The translations under genes were made by a program, and so were the position numbers. From positions 1-64,000 of the forward strand of contig NZ_VBUI01000009.1 in the NCBI RefSeq assembly GCF_005780185.1: a stretch of DNA of 64,000 bases, read 5' to 3'. This DNA comes from Halomonas urmiana (GTDB lineage: Bacteria; Pseudomonadota; Gammaproteobacteria; Pseudomonadales; Halomonadaceae). Under the pieces are notes generated by a model, which had not been told where the DNA came from, made no database searches, and saw only the letters and a list, made by a program, of their open reading frames with translations. Numbering within the stretch: position 1 is the stretch's first letter; each line of letters starts with the position of its first letter. This document shows, piece by piece, positions 46,005-57,565 of this stretch.

Positions 46005-46847
46005 TTATCCCTTGACGGCGCCGGCGGTCAGCCCGGAGACGATGCGACGCTGGAAGATCATCACCAGGATGACCAGCGGCACGGTGACGGTGACCGAGGC
46101 GGCCATGATCGGCCCCCAGGGCAGCTCGTGCTGGCTACCGCCGGAGATCAGGGCAATCGCCACCGGCACGGTGCGCTGATCGTCGGTGAGGGTGAAGGTC
46201 AGAGCGAAGAGAAATTCGTTCCAGGCAGCGATGAAAGCCAGCAGGCCCGTGGTGGCCATGGCCGGCCACATCAGCGGCAGAAACACCTTGGTGATCGTCA
46301 CCCAGGGGGTGGCACCGTCCATGATTGCCGCCTCCTCCAGTTCCATGGGCAGCTGCTTCATGAAGGTGGTCAGCACCCAGACGGTGAAGGGCAGGGTGAA
46401 GATGGTGTAGCTCAGGATCAGGCCGGCCGGGTTGTTGTAGAGACCAAGCCCACGGATCACCTCGAAGAGGCCCGAGAGCACTGCCACCTGAGGGAACATC
46501 GACACGCCGAGGATCACCAGTAGCACCGTGGTACGCCCGCGGAAGCGGACCCGGCCCAGCGCGTAGGAGGCGGTGATGCCGAGCAGCAGGGCAATGAAGA
46601 CCACGGATAGCGAGACGATGATGGAATTGAAGATGGCGCGCACGAAGCTCTTCTGGGTGAAGATCTGCACGTAGTTGCCGAAATCTACCGTCGATAGCCA
46701 GAAATCGACGCGGAACAGGTCGCTGGAGGGTTTCAGCGAGGTGATCACCGCGTAGTAGAAGGGAAAGATGGCATAGACCATCACCACGGCGATCAGGGCA
46801 TAGAACCCGACCCGCTTGGCGAGCTTGGTCAGCTGGTACTGGTTCAT
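46005..46847 (-). CDS. aglG: Alpha-glucoside ABC transporter permease AglG
   Basis: A 280-residue MalG-like permease with six helices. The first is FYALIAVVMVYAIFPFYYAV. The EAA loop is EEAAIMDGATPWVTITKVFLP. ATG 46847 overlaps the aglF stop (ATGA). It pairs with AglF in the inner membrane and is energised by AglK. The glucosidase 3 gene follows five bases later. Confidence 0.93.
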   Translation of the reverse strand: MNQYQLTKLAKRVGFYALIAVVMVYAIFPFYYAVITSLKPSSDLFRVDFWLSTVDFGNYVQIFTQKSFVRAIFNSIIVSLSVVFIALLLGITASYALGRVRFRGRTTVLLVILGVSMFPQVAVLSGLFEVIRGLGLYNNPAGLILSYTIFTLPFTVWVLTTFMKQLPMELEEAAIMDGATPWVTITKVFLPLMWPAMATTGLLAFIAAWNEFLFALTFTLTDDQRTVPVAIALISGGSQHELPWGPIMAASVTVTVPLVILVMIFQRRIVSGLTAGAVKG

Positions 46848-47830
46848 TGGTCCACTCCCAGTTGGCGGCGGCCGAGATACAGGTAGATCACGACGGCCAG
46901 GGCGATGATCAGGAACAGCATCGTCGAGGCGGCGCTGCCATAGCCGACGTCCTGGAATTCGACCAGTTGCTGGCGGGCGTAGATCGACATGGTCATGGTG
47001 CTGGTGGAGTTGGAGGTCAGCACATAGATCACGTCGAATACTCGCAGGGCGTCGAGTAGGCGGAAGATCACGGCCACCATCAGCGCCGGAGTTATCAGCG
47101 GCAGGGTGACCCGGAAGAACACCTTGACCGGGTTGATGCCGTCGACCTCGGCGGCCTCGTAGCAGTCCTTGGGTAGCATCTGCAGGGCGGCCAGCACCAG
47201 CAACGCGACGAAGGGAATGGTCTTCCAGACATCGACCATGATCACCGCCCACATGGAGTAGCTGGCGCTGGCGGTCCAGGCGATGGGCGAGTCGATGATG
47301 CCGATCGCCATCAGCAGATGGTTGATGATCCCGAACTGGTCATTGAGCATCCAGGCCCACATCTTGGCCGAGACGATGGTGGGAATGGCCCAGGGGATCA
47401 GTACCGCGGCACGCACCAGCATGCGTCCCTTGAACTCGACGTTGAGCAGCAGCGCGACGATGACGCCGAACACCACTTCAAGTGACACCGAGACGGCGCT
47501 GAAATAGAGCGTGTTCCACACCGACGTCCACCACACCGGGTCGGTCAGCAGGCCGTACCAGGCCCCATCCTCGTAGACCAGGTAGTTCTCGATGCCGATG
47601 AAGGCGGCCCCGGCGGTATCTGACAGCGAGGCATCGGTGAAGCTGAAGTAGAAGGTGCGCAGGAGTGGCCAGCCGGCGACCAGCGCCAGGGCCACCAGCA
47701 TGGGGAGGAGAAACAGCCAGGCGGCGCGGACTCGCTGGCGGCGTACCTTGGTACCACGATACCCCCCCTTGGGGGGGCGCACGGTAGATTGTACCGCCTG
47801 TGGCGTGGGATCAGTTGCGGGAGTCGACAT
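46844..47830 (-). CDS. aglF: Alpha-glucoside ABC transporter permease AglF
   Basis: A 328-residue MalF-like permease with six helices after a charged N-terminus. The EAA loop is CYEAAEVDGINPVKVFFRVTLP. Codons 18-23 are encoded by a run of seven Cs and seven Gs that can fold into a hairpin just after the aglE stop (listed separately). It starts 14 bases after aglE and overlaps aglG by four bases. Confidence 0.93.
   Translation of the reverse strand: MSTPATDPTPQAVQSTVRPPKGGYRGTKVRRQRVRAAWLFLLPMLVALALVAGWPLLRTFYFSFTDASLSDTAGAAFIGIENYLVYEDGAWYGLLTDPVWWTSVWNTLYFSAVSVSLEVVFGVIVALLLNVEFKGRMLVRAAVLIPWAIPTIVSAKMWAWMLNDQFGIINHLLMAIGIIDSPIAWTASASYSMWAVIMVDVWKTIPFVALLVLAALQMLPKDCYEAAEVDGINPVKVFFRVTLPLITPALMVAVIFRLLDALRVFDVIYVLTSNSTSTMTMSIYARQQLVEFQDVGYGSAASTMLFLIIALAVVIYLYLGRRQLGVDQ
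47762..47777 (-). repeat. C7-TT-G7 palindromic tract in the 5' end of aglF
   Basis: Seven Cs, TT and seven Gs form a self-complementary tract within aglF codons 18-23, about 68 bases after the aglE stop. It could fold as an RNA hairpin protecting aglE mRNA, or slip during replication. Confidence 0.6.
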
Positions 47831-47844
47831 GGAGACCTCCTGGG

Positions 47845-49113
<1,269 letters not shown>

Positions 49114-49208
49114 GCTGGCTTCCTCGTCGCTTGTTGTTGTCGCTGTGATGCATCGAAGGGGCGGTCCCGTCGTCACTCGGGGGCATCGGGAGCGGTTCGC
49201 CTCTTGGG

Positions 49209-49222
49209 CTTAAACGATTAAG
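49209..49222. promoter_or_regulatory. Candidate AglR operator upstream of aglE
   Basis: CTTAAACGATTAAG is a 12-of-14 palindrome centred on CG, the usual LacI-family geometry. It lies about 96 bases upstream of the aglE start and resembles the sites before the porin and aglR. Confidence 0.55.
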
Positions 49223-49315
49223 ATCGTGAGGGGAAAGGTAGACCTCGCCCCTGCCCGACATCAACCTAGACGTTAGTCGCAGGCGGTCACGTTCTGGCGA
49301 CGCAAGCTCCGGCCG

Positions 49316-50176
49316 TCATGCCACCTCATGGCCCCGAGTGGCTTCCAGCAGCGCGTACCACTCGCGTCGAGAGAGGTTCAGCCCGGCCTCGCCCCTGAGA
49401 GTCTCGATGCGTGCAGGCGTCAGGGTGCCGATCACCGGGACCGGCGCGCCCGGCAGGTGGCGTAGCCAGGCCAGGGCCACCCCGGCCGGGCTGGCCCCAT
49501 GGCGGGCGGCGACGGCCTCCAGGGCCTGTCCGGTCTGCCCCTCGAACAGCGCGCCAGCCCCCAGCGGCGACCAGGCCATGGGGGCCAGGCCGTCCTGGCG
49601 CAGTGCATCGAAGTGGCCATCGAACAGCGGACCGGAGTGGTTCAGCGAGAGTTGCAGTTGGTGGTGCCTCAGCGGCCGGGAGAGCGCCGACTGGAGGCGA
49701 CGCCACTGGTCGGGCAGGAAGTTGGAGACCCCCAGGGCCGCCACCTTGCCGTCGCGCACGGCGTCGTCCAGCACTCGGGCGGTGGCCTCGGCCTCCATCA
49801 GCGGGTCGGGGCGGTGGATCAGGAAGACGTCGAGACGCTCGACGCCCAGCCGTGACAGGGCGCGGTCGATGGCGCCGGCGAGCCAGTCCGGGGAGCTGTC
49901 GTAGTGCTTGGTATCGCCCCGGTCCATCCGGATGCCGGCCTTGGTGATCACCCGGACCCGCCGGGCCAGGCCGGGGCGGCAGCGTAGCGCCTCACCGAAC
50001 AGCCGCTCGTTCTCGCCCTGGCCACCGTAGATGTCGGCGTGGTCGAACCAGTCGAGTCCCTGATCCAGGCGCGCCTCGATCCAGTCGGCCAGGCGCTCGG
50101 GAGCGTGAAGATCGGGTGTCTCGTGCAGGCGCATCATGCCCAGCATCAGGGGGAGGGAAGGGTGTATGGGCGTCAT
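49316..50176 (-). CDS. Aldo/keto reductase (YdhF-like)
   Basis: A 286-residue AKR-family oxidoreductase using NADPH. The tetrad is visible: Asp in GLDWFDHADIYGG with the catalytic Tyr four residues on, Lys in RVITKAGIR, and His in VFLIHRPDP. Catalytic order and the SNFLPDQWRRL segment fit the YdhF group. The substrate is unknown. It is upstream of aglE on the same strand with 202 bases between, and divergent from the porin gene, so it may be part of the same sugar-related locus but has no proven link. Confidence 0.87.
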   Translation of the reverse strand: MTPIHPSLPLMLGMMRLHETPDLHAPERLADWIEARLDQGLDWFDHADIYGGQGENERLFGEALRCRPGLARRVRVITKAGIRMDRGDTKHYDSSPDWLAGAIDRALSRLGVERLDVFLIHRPDPLMEAEATARVLDDAVRDGKVAALGVSNFLPDQWRRLQSALSRPLRHHQLQLSLNHSGPLFDGHFDALRQDGLAPMAWSPLGAGALFEGQTGQALEAVAARHGASPAGVALAWLRHLPGAPVPVIGTLTPARIETLRGEAGLNLSRREWYALLEATRGHEVA

Positions 50177-52035
<1,859 letters not shown>

Positions 52036-52086
52036 TGGCCAGGCCCGGCGCCTGCCGGACCTGGCTTGCCTGCTGTTCCGATCCTT

Positions 52087-52116
52087 GCCCGCGGCCATGA
52101 TGGCCGCGGGCTTTTT
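52087..52116 (+). terminator. Intrinsic terminator after the porin gene
   Basis: GCCCGCGGCC and GGCCGCGGGC form a 10-base stem around ATGAT, followed by TTTTT. Confidence 0.9.
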
Positions 52117-52178
52117 CTCGCCCGTCCCATGCCGCCCCTGGGCAGGGCCATGGGCCTCTCCAGACGGGCCGAAAATGA

Positions 52179-52207
52179 CAACGGCGACGCCAGGGGCGTC
52201 GCCGTTG
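52179..52207 (-). terminator. Intrinsic terminator after betT
   Basis: CAACGGCGACGCC and its exact complement form a 13-base stem with a three-base loop. Read on the minus strand it is followed by TCATTTTC, 19 bases after the betT stop. Confidence 0.8.
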
Positions 52208-52225
52208 CGGAGGGAGCCGACGCGA

Positions 52226-54274
52226 TCAGGCCGGCGAGGCGCTGGCGGGAGGCTCGCCCATGGCGCCCGGCATGGCCTGCACGCCGCCGTCGGCACCGGA
52301 CAGGGCCAGGAAGTGCAGGTGACGCTCATACTCGGAGAGCACGTCGCCGATGACCTGGCCACGGGTGTAGCCGTTGAGGTCCTGGCCCGTGCCGCCCTCG
52401 ACCAGGTGGACGTCGAGTCGCACGTAGTAGTCGTCGTCCACCGGCAGGAAGCTCGGCGTGGGTAGGCGGTTGGCACCCACCTGGTAGACGAAGCTCTGCG
52501 CTTCGTCGAAGTCCACCTGAAAGGTCAGGCGCGGCAGGGGGTCGTCCTCCAGGCGCTCCTCGTTCACCGAGGCCTGCAGCCCCCGTTCCTTCAGCTCGGC
52601 GGCGAACTGGGTCAGGGCCGGACGAATGGCGTGCTCGATGGTCGCGGCCGCGCCGGCCCGGTTCGAGGTGTCCAGGGCGCGGTCGAGCCGTTCGCGCCAG
52701 TCGCCGCCCGGGGCGGTGCCGCTGACCTGGCGGCGGGCATCGGCCTTGCTGCTCTCGAGTTTCAGCGCCCGGGTCATGCCCGCCATGATGGCGAAGATCA
52801 CCAGCGAGAAGGGCAGGGCGGTGATCACCACGGCGCTCTGCAAGGCATTCAACCCACCGGCCATCAGCAGGGCGATGGTGACCAGGCCGATCACCATCGA
52901 CCAGAAGATCCGCAGCCGGATCGGGGCATCATGGTTCACGTCGGAGAGGATCGAGGTGAAGTTGGCCAGCACCAGGGCCCCGGAATCCGCCGAGGTGATG
53001 AAGAAGACGATGCCGAGCACGGTCACCACCGAGGCCGTGACCCCGATGTAGGGATACTGTTCGAGGAAGGTGTAGATGGTGGTCTGGGGCGAGTTCAGGG
53101 CCTGCTCTCCCAACTCGACCAGCCCCTGGTTGGCCACCAGGTCGATGCCGCTGTTACCGAAGATCGACATCCAGGCCATCATGAAGCCCAGCGGGATCAG
53201 CAAGGCGCCGATGACGAATTCGCGGATGGTTCGGCCGCGGGAGATGCGGGCCAGGAACAGGCCCACGAACGGGGTCCAGGCGATCCACCACCCCCAGAAG
53301 AAGATGGTCCACCAGCCCATCCACTGCTGGGTATCGTCGCCGGCGAAGGCGTAGGTGTTGAAGCTCTTGGCGAGGAAGCCGCCGAGGTAGTCGCCGGCAT
53401 TTAGCACCAGGGCGTCGAGCAGGCGCAGGGTCTCTCCCTGGAAGAGCACGAACAGCAGCAGGCCGGCGGCCAGCAGCATGTTGAACTCGGAGAGGCGGCG
53501 GATGCCCTTCTCGACCCCGGTCACCACCGAGAGGGTGGCCAGGATCACCACCAGCACGATCAGCACGACCTGGGTGGTCAGGCTCTCGGGCACGTCGAAC
53601 ATGAAGGTCAGCCCGTAGTTGAGCTGCATCACGCCGATTCCGAGGCTGGTGGCGATGCCGAATACCGTGGAGATCACCGCGGTGATGTCGACGGCGTTGC
53701 CGATCGGGCCGTGGATGCGCTGGCCGAGCAGCGGATAGAGGGCGCTGCGGATGGCCAGCGGCAGGCGGTGGCGGTAGCTGAAATAGGCCAGTGCCATGCC
53801 CATCAGCACGTACATGCCCCAGCCGGTCAGGCCCCAGTGGAAGAAGGTCTGGGGCACGGCATTGCGCAGCGCGGCGGCACTCTCGGGCGCCATGTCGGGC
53901 GGCATCAGGTAGTGCGACAGCGGCTCGGCCACGCAGAAGAACAGCAGGTCGATGCCGATGCCCGCGGCGAACAGCATCGAGGCCCAGGAGACCAGCGAGA
54001 ACTCCGGCCGGGAGTGGTCGGGTCCCAGGCGGATGGAGCCGGCCCGGGAGAAGCCGATCACCACCACGAAGATCAGGTAGATCACCGCCGCCAGCATGTA
54101 GTACCAGCCGAAGGTCTCGTTGACCCAGGCCAGGCCCGCGTCGAAGAAGGCGCCGGCCTGCTCGGTGAACAGCATGGTGAGCACCAGGAACACCAGGATG
54201 CCGGCGATGCTGCCGTGGAAGACGACGGAATTGAGTCGGTCTCGTCGTTCGGGAAGGGAGGATGCATGCGACAT
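52226..54274 (-). CDS. betT: BCCT-family choline/betaine transporter BetT
   Basis: A 682-residue inner-membrane transporter with 12 helices (to about residue 510) and a long cytoplasmic C-terminal domain of about 170 residues. That layout is typical of osmotically regulated BetT. The conserved substrate-site region reads FAAGIGIDLLFFCVAEP, and the WWTIFFWGWWIAWTPFVGLF signature of BCCT helix 8 is present. In BetT/choline-type members the motif GIGID is normal. The substrate is probably choline, with the C-terminal domain sensing osmotic stress. GAGGAGC precedes the ATG, and a BetI-type palindrome lies 36 bases upstream. Confidence 0.9.
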   Translation of the reverse strand: MSHASSLPERRDRLNSVVFHGSIAGILVFLVLTMLFTEQAGAFFDAGLAWVNETFGWYYMLAAVIYLIFVVVIGFSRAGSIRLGPDHSRPEFSLVSWASMLFAAGIGIDLLFFCVAEPLSHYLMPPDMAPESAAALRNAVPQTFFHWGLTGWGMYVLMGMALAYFSYRHRLPLAIRSALYPLLGQRIHGPIGNAVDITAVISTVFGIATSLGIGVMQLNYGLTFMFDVPESLTTQVVLIVLVVILATLSVVTGVEKGIRRLSEFNMLLAAGLLLFVLFQGETLRLLDALVLNAGDYLGGFLAKSFNTYAFAGDDTQQWMGWWTIFFWGWWIAWTPFVGLFLARISRGRTIREFVIGALLIPLGFMMAWMSIFGNSGIDLVANQGLVELGEQALNSPQTTIYTFLEQYPYIGVTASVVTVLGIVFFITSADSGALVLANFTSILSDVNHDAPIRLRIFWSMVIGLVTIALLMAGGLNALQSAVVITALPFSLVIFAIMAGMTRALKLESSKADARRQVSGTAPGGDWRERLDRALDTSNRAGAAATIEHAIRPALTQFAAELKERGLQASVNEERLEDDPLPRLTFQVDFDEAQSFVYQVGANRLPTPSFLPVDDDYYVRLDVHLVEGGTGQDLNGYTRGQVIGDVLSEYERHLHFLALSGADGGVQAMPGAMGEPPASASPA

Positions 54275-54309
54275 GCGGGGCTCCTCTGTCGGGGGATTCT
54301 TTTATTGAA

Positions 54310-54319
54310 TGAACGTTCA
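54310..54319. promoter_or_regulatory. Candidate BetI-type operator upstream of betT
   Basis: TGAACGTTCA is a perfect 10-base palindrome flanked by AT-rich arms (TTTATTGAA before and AATAAA after), close in type to BetI sites around choline genes. No betI lies in the window. Confidence 0.5.
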
Positions 54320-54415
54320 AATAAAATACAGCCCCCGCCAGGGAACTTCAAGACATGACCTTCAGGGCATGAACCTCACGGAGCGAAGTCGAGGCTCGAA
54401 CGTCCAGGCTCGAAC

Positions 54416-54441
54416 GAAAACGCCCGGCACGAGGCCGGGCG
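54416..54441 (-). terminator. Intrinsic terminator after the Spy-like gene
   Basis: CGCCCGGC and GCCGGGCG pair around a five-base loop. Read on the minus strand, a T-run (TTTTC) follows, 35 bases after the stop of the Spy-like gene. Confidence 0.75.
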
Positions 54442-54475
54442 AAACGGGGGAGGGGGGGTATAGGAGGAGCAGGCG

Positions 54476-55141
54476 TCAGTCGGCGGCACCCTTGTCCTTG
54501 TCTCCATCGCCGCTCTTGTTCTGGCGGCCATGGCGGGAGAGCACCGACCGCATCTCCTCGATCTGCTCGTCGCTGAGGATCTCGCCGAGCGCCTTCTGAT
54601 GCCCCTCGCGAAGCTCGCGCATCGCCTCGTGACGAGCCTGTGCTGAATCGAACTCGCGTGAGCGCAGGGCCTGCATGTCGGCGTAGATCGCTTCGCGAGC
54701 CTCGCGCAGCGCCTCGCGCTCGGCGTCCGAGAGCTCCCAGGTATCGACCAGCTCGGCCAGGCGCTGCTGCATGGCCTCGCGGTGCTCGGCGCGCCGCTCT
54801 TCGCGGTGCTCTTCACGGAGTTCCCGGCGCGCCGTGGCCAGGGCCTCGCGCTGCTCGTCGCCGAGGATCTCGTCCATGCGCTGGCGGTGTGACTCACGCA
54901 GGTCGCGGACCGCCTCGCGGTGCTCGCGGCGGGCCTCTTCCAGCGCCTCGCGAGTCTCTGCGTCGATGCCGGCCCGCTCGAAGAGGGCCTGGCGGCGTTG
55001 CTCGTGCTGCTGGCGATGTTCCTCGCTACCGCCGTGCTGCCAGCCCTCCTGGGGGGCGGCGCTGGCGGAAAGCGCCAGAGGCGCGATGGCGGCGGCGAGC
55101 AGGGCGGGAGCCAGCAGGGTGCGGGTGAGAGAGCGTGTCAT
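54476..55141 (-). CDS. Spy/CpxP-like periplasmic protein
   Basis: A 221-residue exported protein with a signal peptide ending at ALSASAAPQ. The mature protein is almost entirely charged helix, with repeated LTxxQ-like and REHREAVRDLRESHRQRMDE segments in which EILGDEQ and EILSDEQ occur twice. This matches the Spy/CpxP chaperone family, whose LTxxQ motif is here replaced by similar SDEQ-type turns. AAGGAG precedes the ATG. It lies 131 bases after a BaeR-like regulator gene on the same strand, and Spy belongs to the BaeSR envelope-stress regulon in E. coli. Confidence 0.75.
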   Translation of the reverse strand: MTRSLTRTLLAPALLAAAIAPLALSASAAPQEGWQHGGSEEHRQQHEQRRQALFERAGIDAETREALEEARREHREAVRDLRESHRQRMDEILGDEQREALATARRELREEHREERRAEHREAMQQRLAELVDTWELSDAEREALREAREAIYADMQALRSREFDSAQARHEAMRELREGHQKALGEILSDEQIEEMRSVLSRHGRQNKSGDGDKDKGAAD

Positions 55142-55272
55142 GGCGGTTCTCCTTGGATTGACGCTGCCAGTCTCGTCGCTCAGCGTGCAGCCGGCATGCA
55201 GCGACGGTGCAAAAGCCGTGGATGAGCCGGCCTTTTCATTCTAGCGCCTCTGCGCAAGGGTTCCTCCCGCGC

Positions 55273-55983
55273 CTACTCCTCAGGCTGATACTTGTAGCCT
55301 ACGCCGTAGACCGAGCGGATCACCTCGCGTTCCGGCCAGGTCTCGGCGATCTTGCGGCGCAGCTTCTTGATGTGGCTGTCCACGGTGCGCTCGGAGACGA
55401 TGCGATGGTCGCGGTACATGTGATCCATCAGCTGCTCGCGGGCGAAGATGCGCCCTGGCGACTGCATCATCACCTTCAGCAGCTGGAACTCCACCGCGGT
55501 CAGCCCCAGGTCCCGGCCGTCGGCCAGCGCCCGCCAGCCCTCCTCGTCGAGGACCAGGTCGCTGCCGCCGTCGGGGGCGGGATCATGGACCGCTCGGCTG
55601 CGACGCAGCACGGCCTTGGTCCGCGCCACCACCTCCCGGGGGCTGAACGGCTTGCAGATGTAGTCGTCGGCACCCAGCTCCAGGCCGAGCAGACGATCGA
55701 CCTCCTCGACCCGCGCGGTGAGCATGACGATGGCGATGTCCGGCCAGCGCTGGCGCACCTCCCGGCACAGCGTCAGGCCGTCGGTGCCCGGCAGCATCAG
55801 GTCGAGCAGGATCAGCTCGGGGCGTGTCGCGCGGGCCTCGAGCCAGGGCAGTACGGCATCGCCGTGAGCCAGGTGGTGGCTGGTGAAGCCGCTGCCCTGC
55901 AGGTAGTCGGCGACCAAGCGAGCGATCTTGGGTTCGTCCTCGACGATCAGGATCTGGGCCGTTTCGGCGTCGTGGGTACTCAT
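55273..55983 (-). CDS. baeR: BaeR-like response regulator
   Basis: A 236-residue OmpR-family regulator. The receiver has the acidic pocket VEDEPKIARLV, phosphorylated Asp in LILLDLMLPGTDG, and the segment TARVEEVDRLLGLELGADDY, nearly the same as in E. coli BaeR. The winged-helix domain ends in VRSVYGVGYKYQPEE. The start is at ATG 55983, overlapping the baeS stop (ATGA). It probably controls the Spy-like gene just downstream. No multidrug pump gene adjoins. Confidence 0.82.
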   Translation of the reverse strand: MSTHDAETAQILIVEDEPKIARLVADYLQGSGFTSHHLAHGDAVLPWLEARATRPELILLDLMLPGTDGLTLCREVRQRWPDIAIVMLTARVEEVDRLLGLELGADDYICKPFSPREVVARTKAVLRRSRAVHDPAPDGGSDLVLDEEGWRALADGRDLGLTAVEFQLLKVMMQSPGRIFAREQLMDHMYRDHRIVSERTVDSHIKKLRRKIAETWPEREVIRSVYGVGYKYQPEE

Positions 55984-57419
55984 GCGGCGTCCTCCCTGGA
56001 CGAATGGTCCTGGATGGCGGTGAAGGTCAGGGTCCAGCATAGCCCGCCGAGCGCGGAGGGCGAGGCCACCATCTGGGCGCCGTGGGCGCGTACCAGGGCG
56101 GTGGCGATCGAAAGCCCTAGGCCGCTGCCGCCGCTGGCGCGATTGCGCGATCCTTCGACCCGGTAGAGTCGCTCGGTGAGCCGCGGCAGGTCGGCCTCGG
56201 GCACCCCGGGGGCGCTATCCTCCCAGGTCACCCGCACCTCGCCGTCGCGGCAGGCCAGGCGCACGCGCAGTCGCCCCGGCGAGCGGGTGTAGGCGCAGGT
56301 GTTGTCGATCAGGTTGTTCCACAGTTGGCGCAGGCGCTGGACGTCGCCGCGGATCCAGGCCGGCCCGTCAACCTCGCGCTCCAGGCGGATCCCGCTGTCG
56401 TGAAGCCAACCGGCGGCCTCGTCGAGTCGCGAGGCGAGGCTCTCGGCCAGGTCCAGCGGGGCCAGCTGGACCTCCAGGGCGCCGGCATCGCTCTGCGAGA
56501 GCAGGCGCAGGTCGGCGACCAGGCGCTCCAGCTGGCCGACCTCCTGGGCCAGCGAGTGCAGGTTGTCCGCGTCGAGGGCGCGGATGCCGTCCTGCATCGC
56601 CTCGATCTCGCCGCGCAGCACGGCGAGCGGCGTGCGCAGCTCGTGGGCGATGTCCGAGACCCAGCGGCTACGCGCCTCGCGGCTGGCCTCCAGGGTGGCG
56701 GCCAGCACGTTGAAGTCGTGGGCCAGGCTCGCGAGCTCATCGCGGCCGTGTTCGGCCAGGCGGGTGCTGTAGTCCCCCTCGGTGAGGCGCCGGGTGGCCT
56801 GGGCCATGCCGCGGGTGCGCCGCCCCAGCCACCAGGAGAGGCCGCCGGCCAGCAGCAGCGAGGCCAGGCCCAGGGCGGCGACGATGATCCCGAGGTTGCG
56901 CTGCTGGCGGGAGAGGAAGATGCGATCCATGCGCGCCATCAGCTGCTGGGGCGGCCGGTAGCCGAGCATGCCGACCTCCTCGCCGTCGCTCTCGATAGGG
57001 AGCCAGCGCAGCTCCGCCGCCTCCCGGTCGCCGTCCGGGGGCAGGCCGATCACCGGCAGGCCGCCAGCGTCGTGGAGCACGAAGTCCTTGGGATCGCCCA
57101 GACGCCGCTCGATGCCCTCCGGCGGTGGCGTGTCACCGGGCCACAGCTGGCGGCGCACCAGGCGATGCCAAGCGCGCGGCGACTGCCGTAGCCACTGCCA
57201 GTCGCCGCGGCCCGCCCACTCCTCGGCGAGCCCTTCGGCCAGGGTCTCGGCGCGGCGGGTCTGGGTCTTGTCGAGGTACTCGATGAAGCCCTGATCGAGG
57301 CTGCGCGAGACGGCCAGGAACACCAGCCCGGAGATGGCCACGTTGACCACCAGGATGATCGCGAACAGCTTGATGCCGAGACGCGAGACGGCCGGGCGGG
57401 GGAGGCGAGGCGCGCGCAT
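55980..57419 (-). CDS. baeS: BaeS-like sensor histidine kinase
   Basis: A 479-residue membrane kinase. Two helices (LFAIILVVNVAISGLVFLAV and LGIIVAALGLASLLLAGGLS) flank a periplasmic domain. HAMP follows (RRLTEGDYSTRL), then HisKA with its histidine in SDIAHELRTPLAVLRGEIEA, and HATPase with NLIDNTCAYTRSPG, APGV and GSGLGLSIA. It is cotranscribed with and overlaps baeR. I chose ATG 57419, which has GGAG seven bases ahead; ATG 57461 is an alternative with the ribosome site too close. Confidence 0.82.
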   Translation of the reverse strand: MRAPRLPRPAVSRLGIKLFAIILVVNVAISGLVFLAVSRSLDQGFIEYLDKTQTRRAETLAEGLAEEWAGRGDWQWLRQSPRAWHRLVRRQLWPGDTPPPEGIERRLGDPKDFVLHDAGGLPVIGLPPDGDREAAELRWLPIESDGEEVGMLGYRPPQQLMARMDRIFLSRQQRNLGIIVAALGLASLLLAGGLSWWLGRRTRGMAQATRRLTEGDYSTRLAEHGRDELASLAHDFNVLAATLEASREARSRWVSDIAHELRTPLAVLRGEIEAMQDGIRALDADNLHSLAQEVGQLERLVADLRLLSQSDAGALEVQLAPLDLAESLASRLDEAAGWLHDSGIRLEREVDGPAWIRGDVQRLRQLWNNLIDNTCAYTRSPGRLRVRLACRDGEVRVTWEDSAPGVPEADLPRLTERLYRVEGSRNRASGGSGLGLSIATALVRAHGAQMVASPSALGGLCWTLTFTAIQDHSSREDAA

Positions 57420-57565
57420 AGGCAGGCTCCGAAATCGAGGGGCGGCGAGAGGCTCGGTCATTCTCGCCGCGCGGCGTGCAGCCTTCGTTCAGGCTCAGTG
57501 CAGGCAATGTGCAAGTCGTCGACAGCCTCGCGCACCCGGCGGGGACCGGCAAGGCCATCTGCGCC

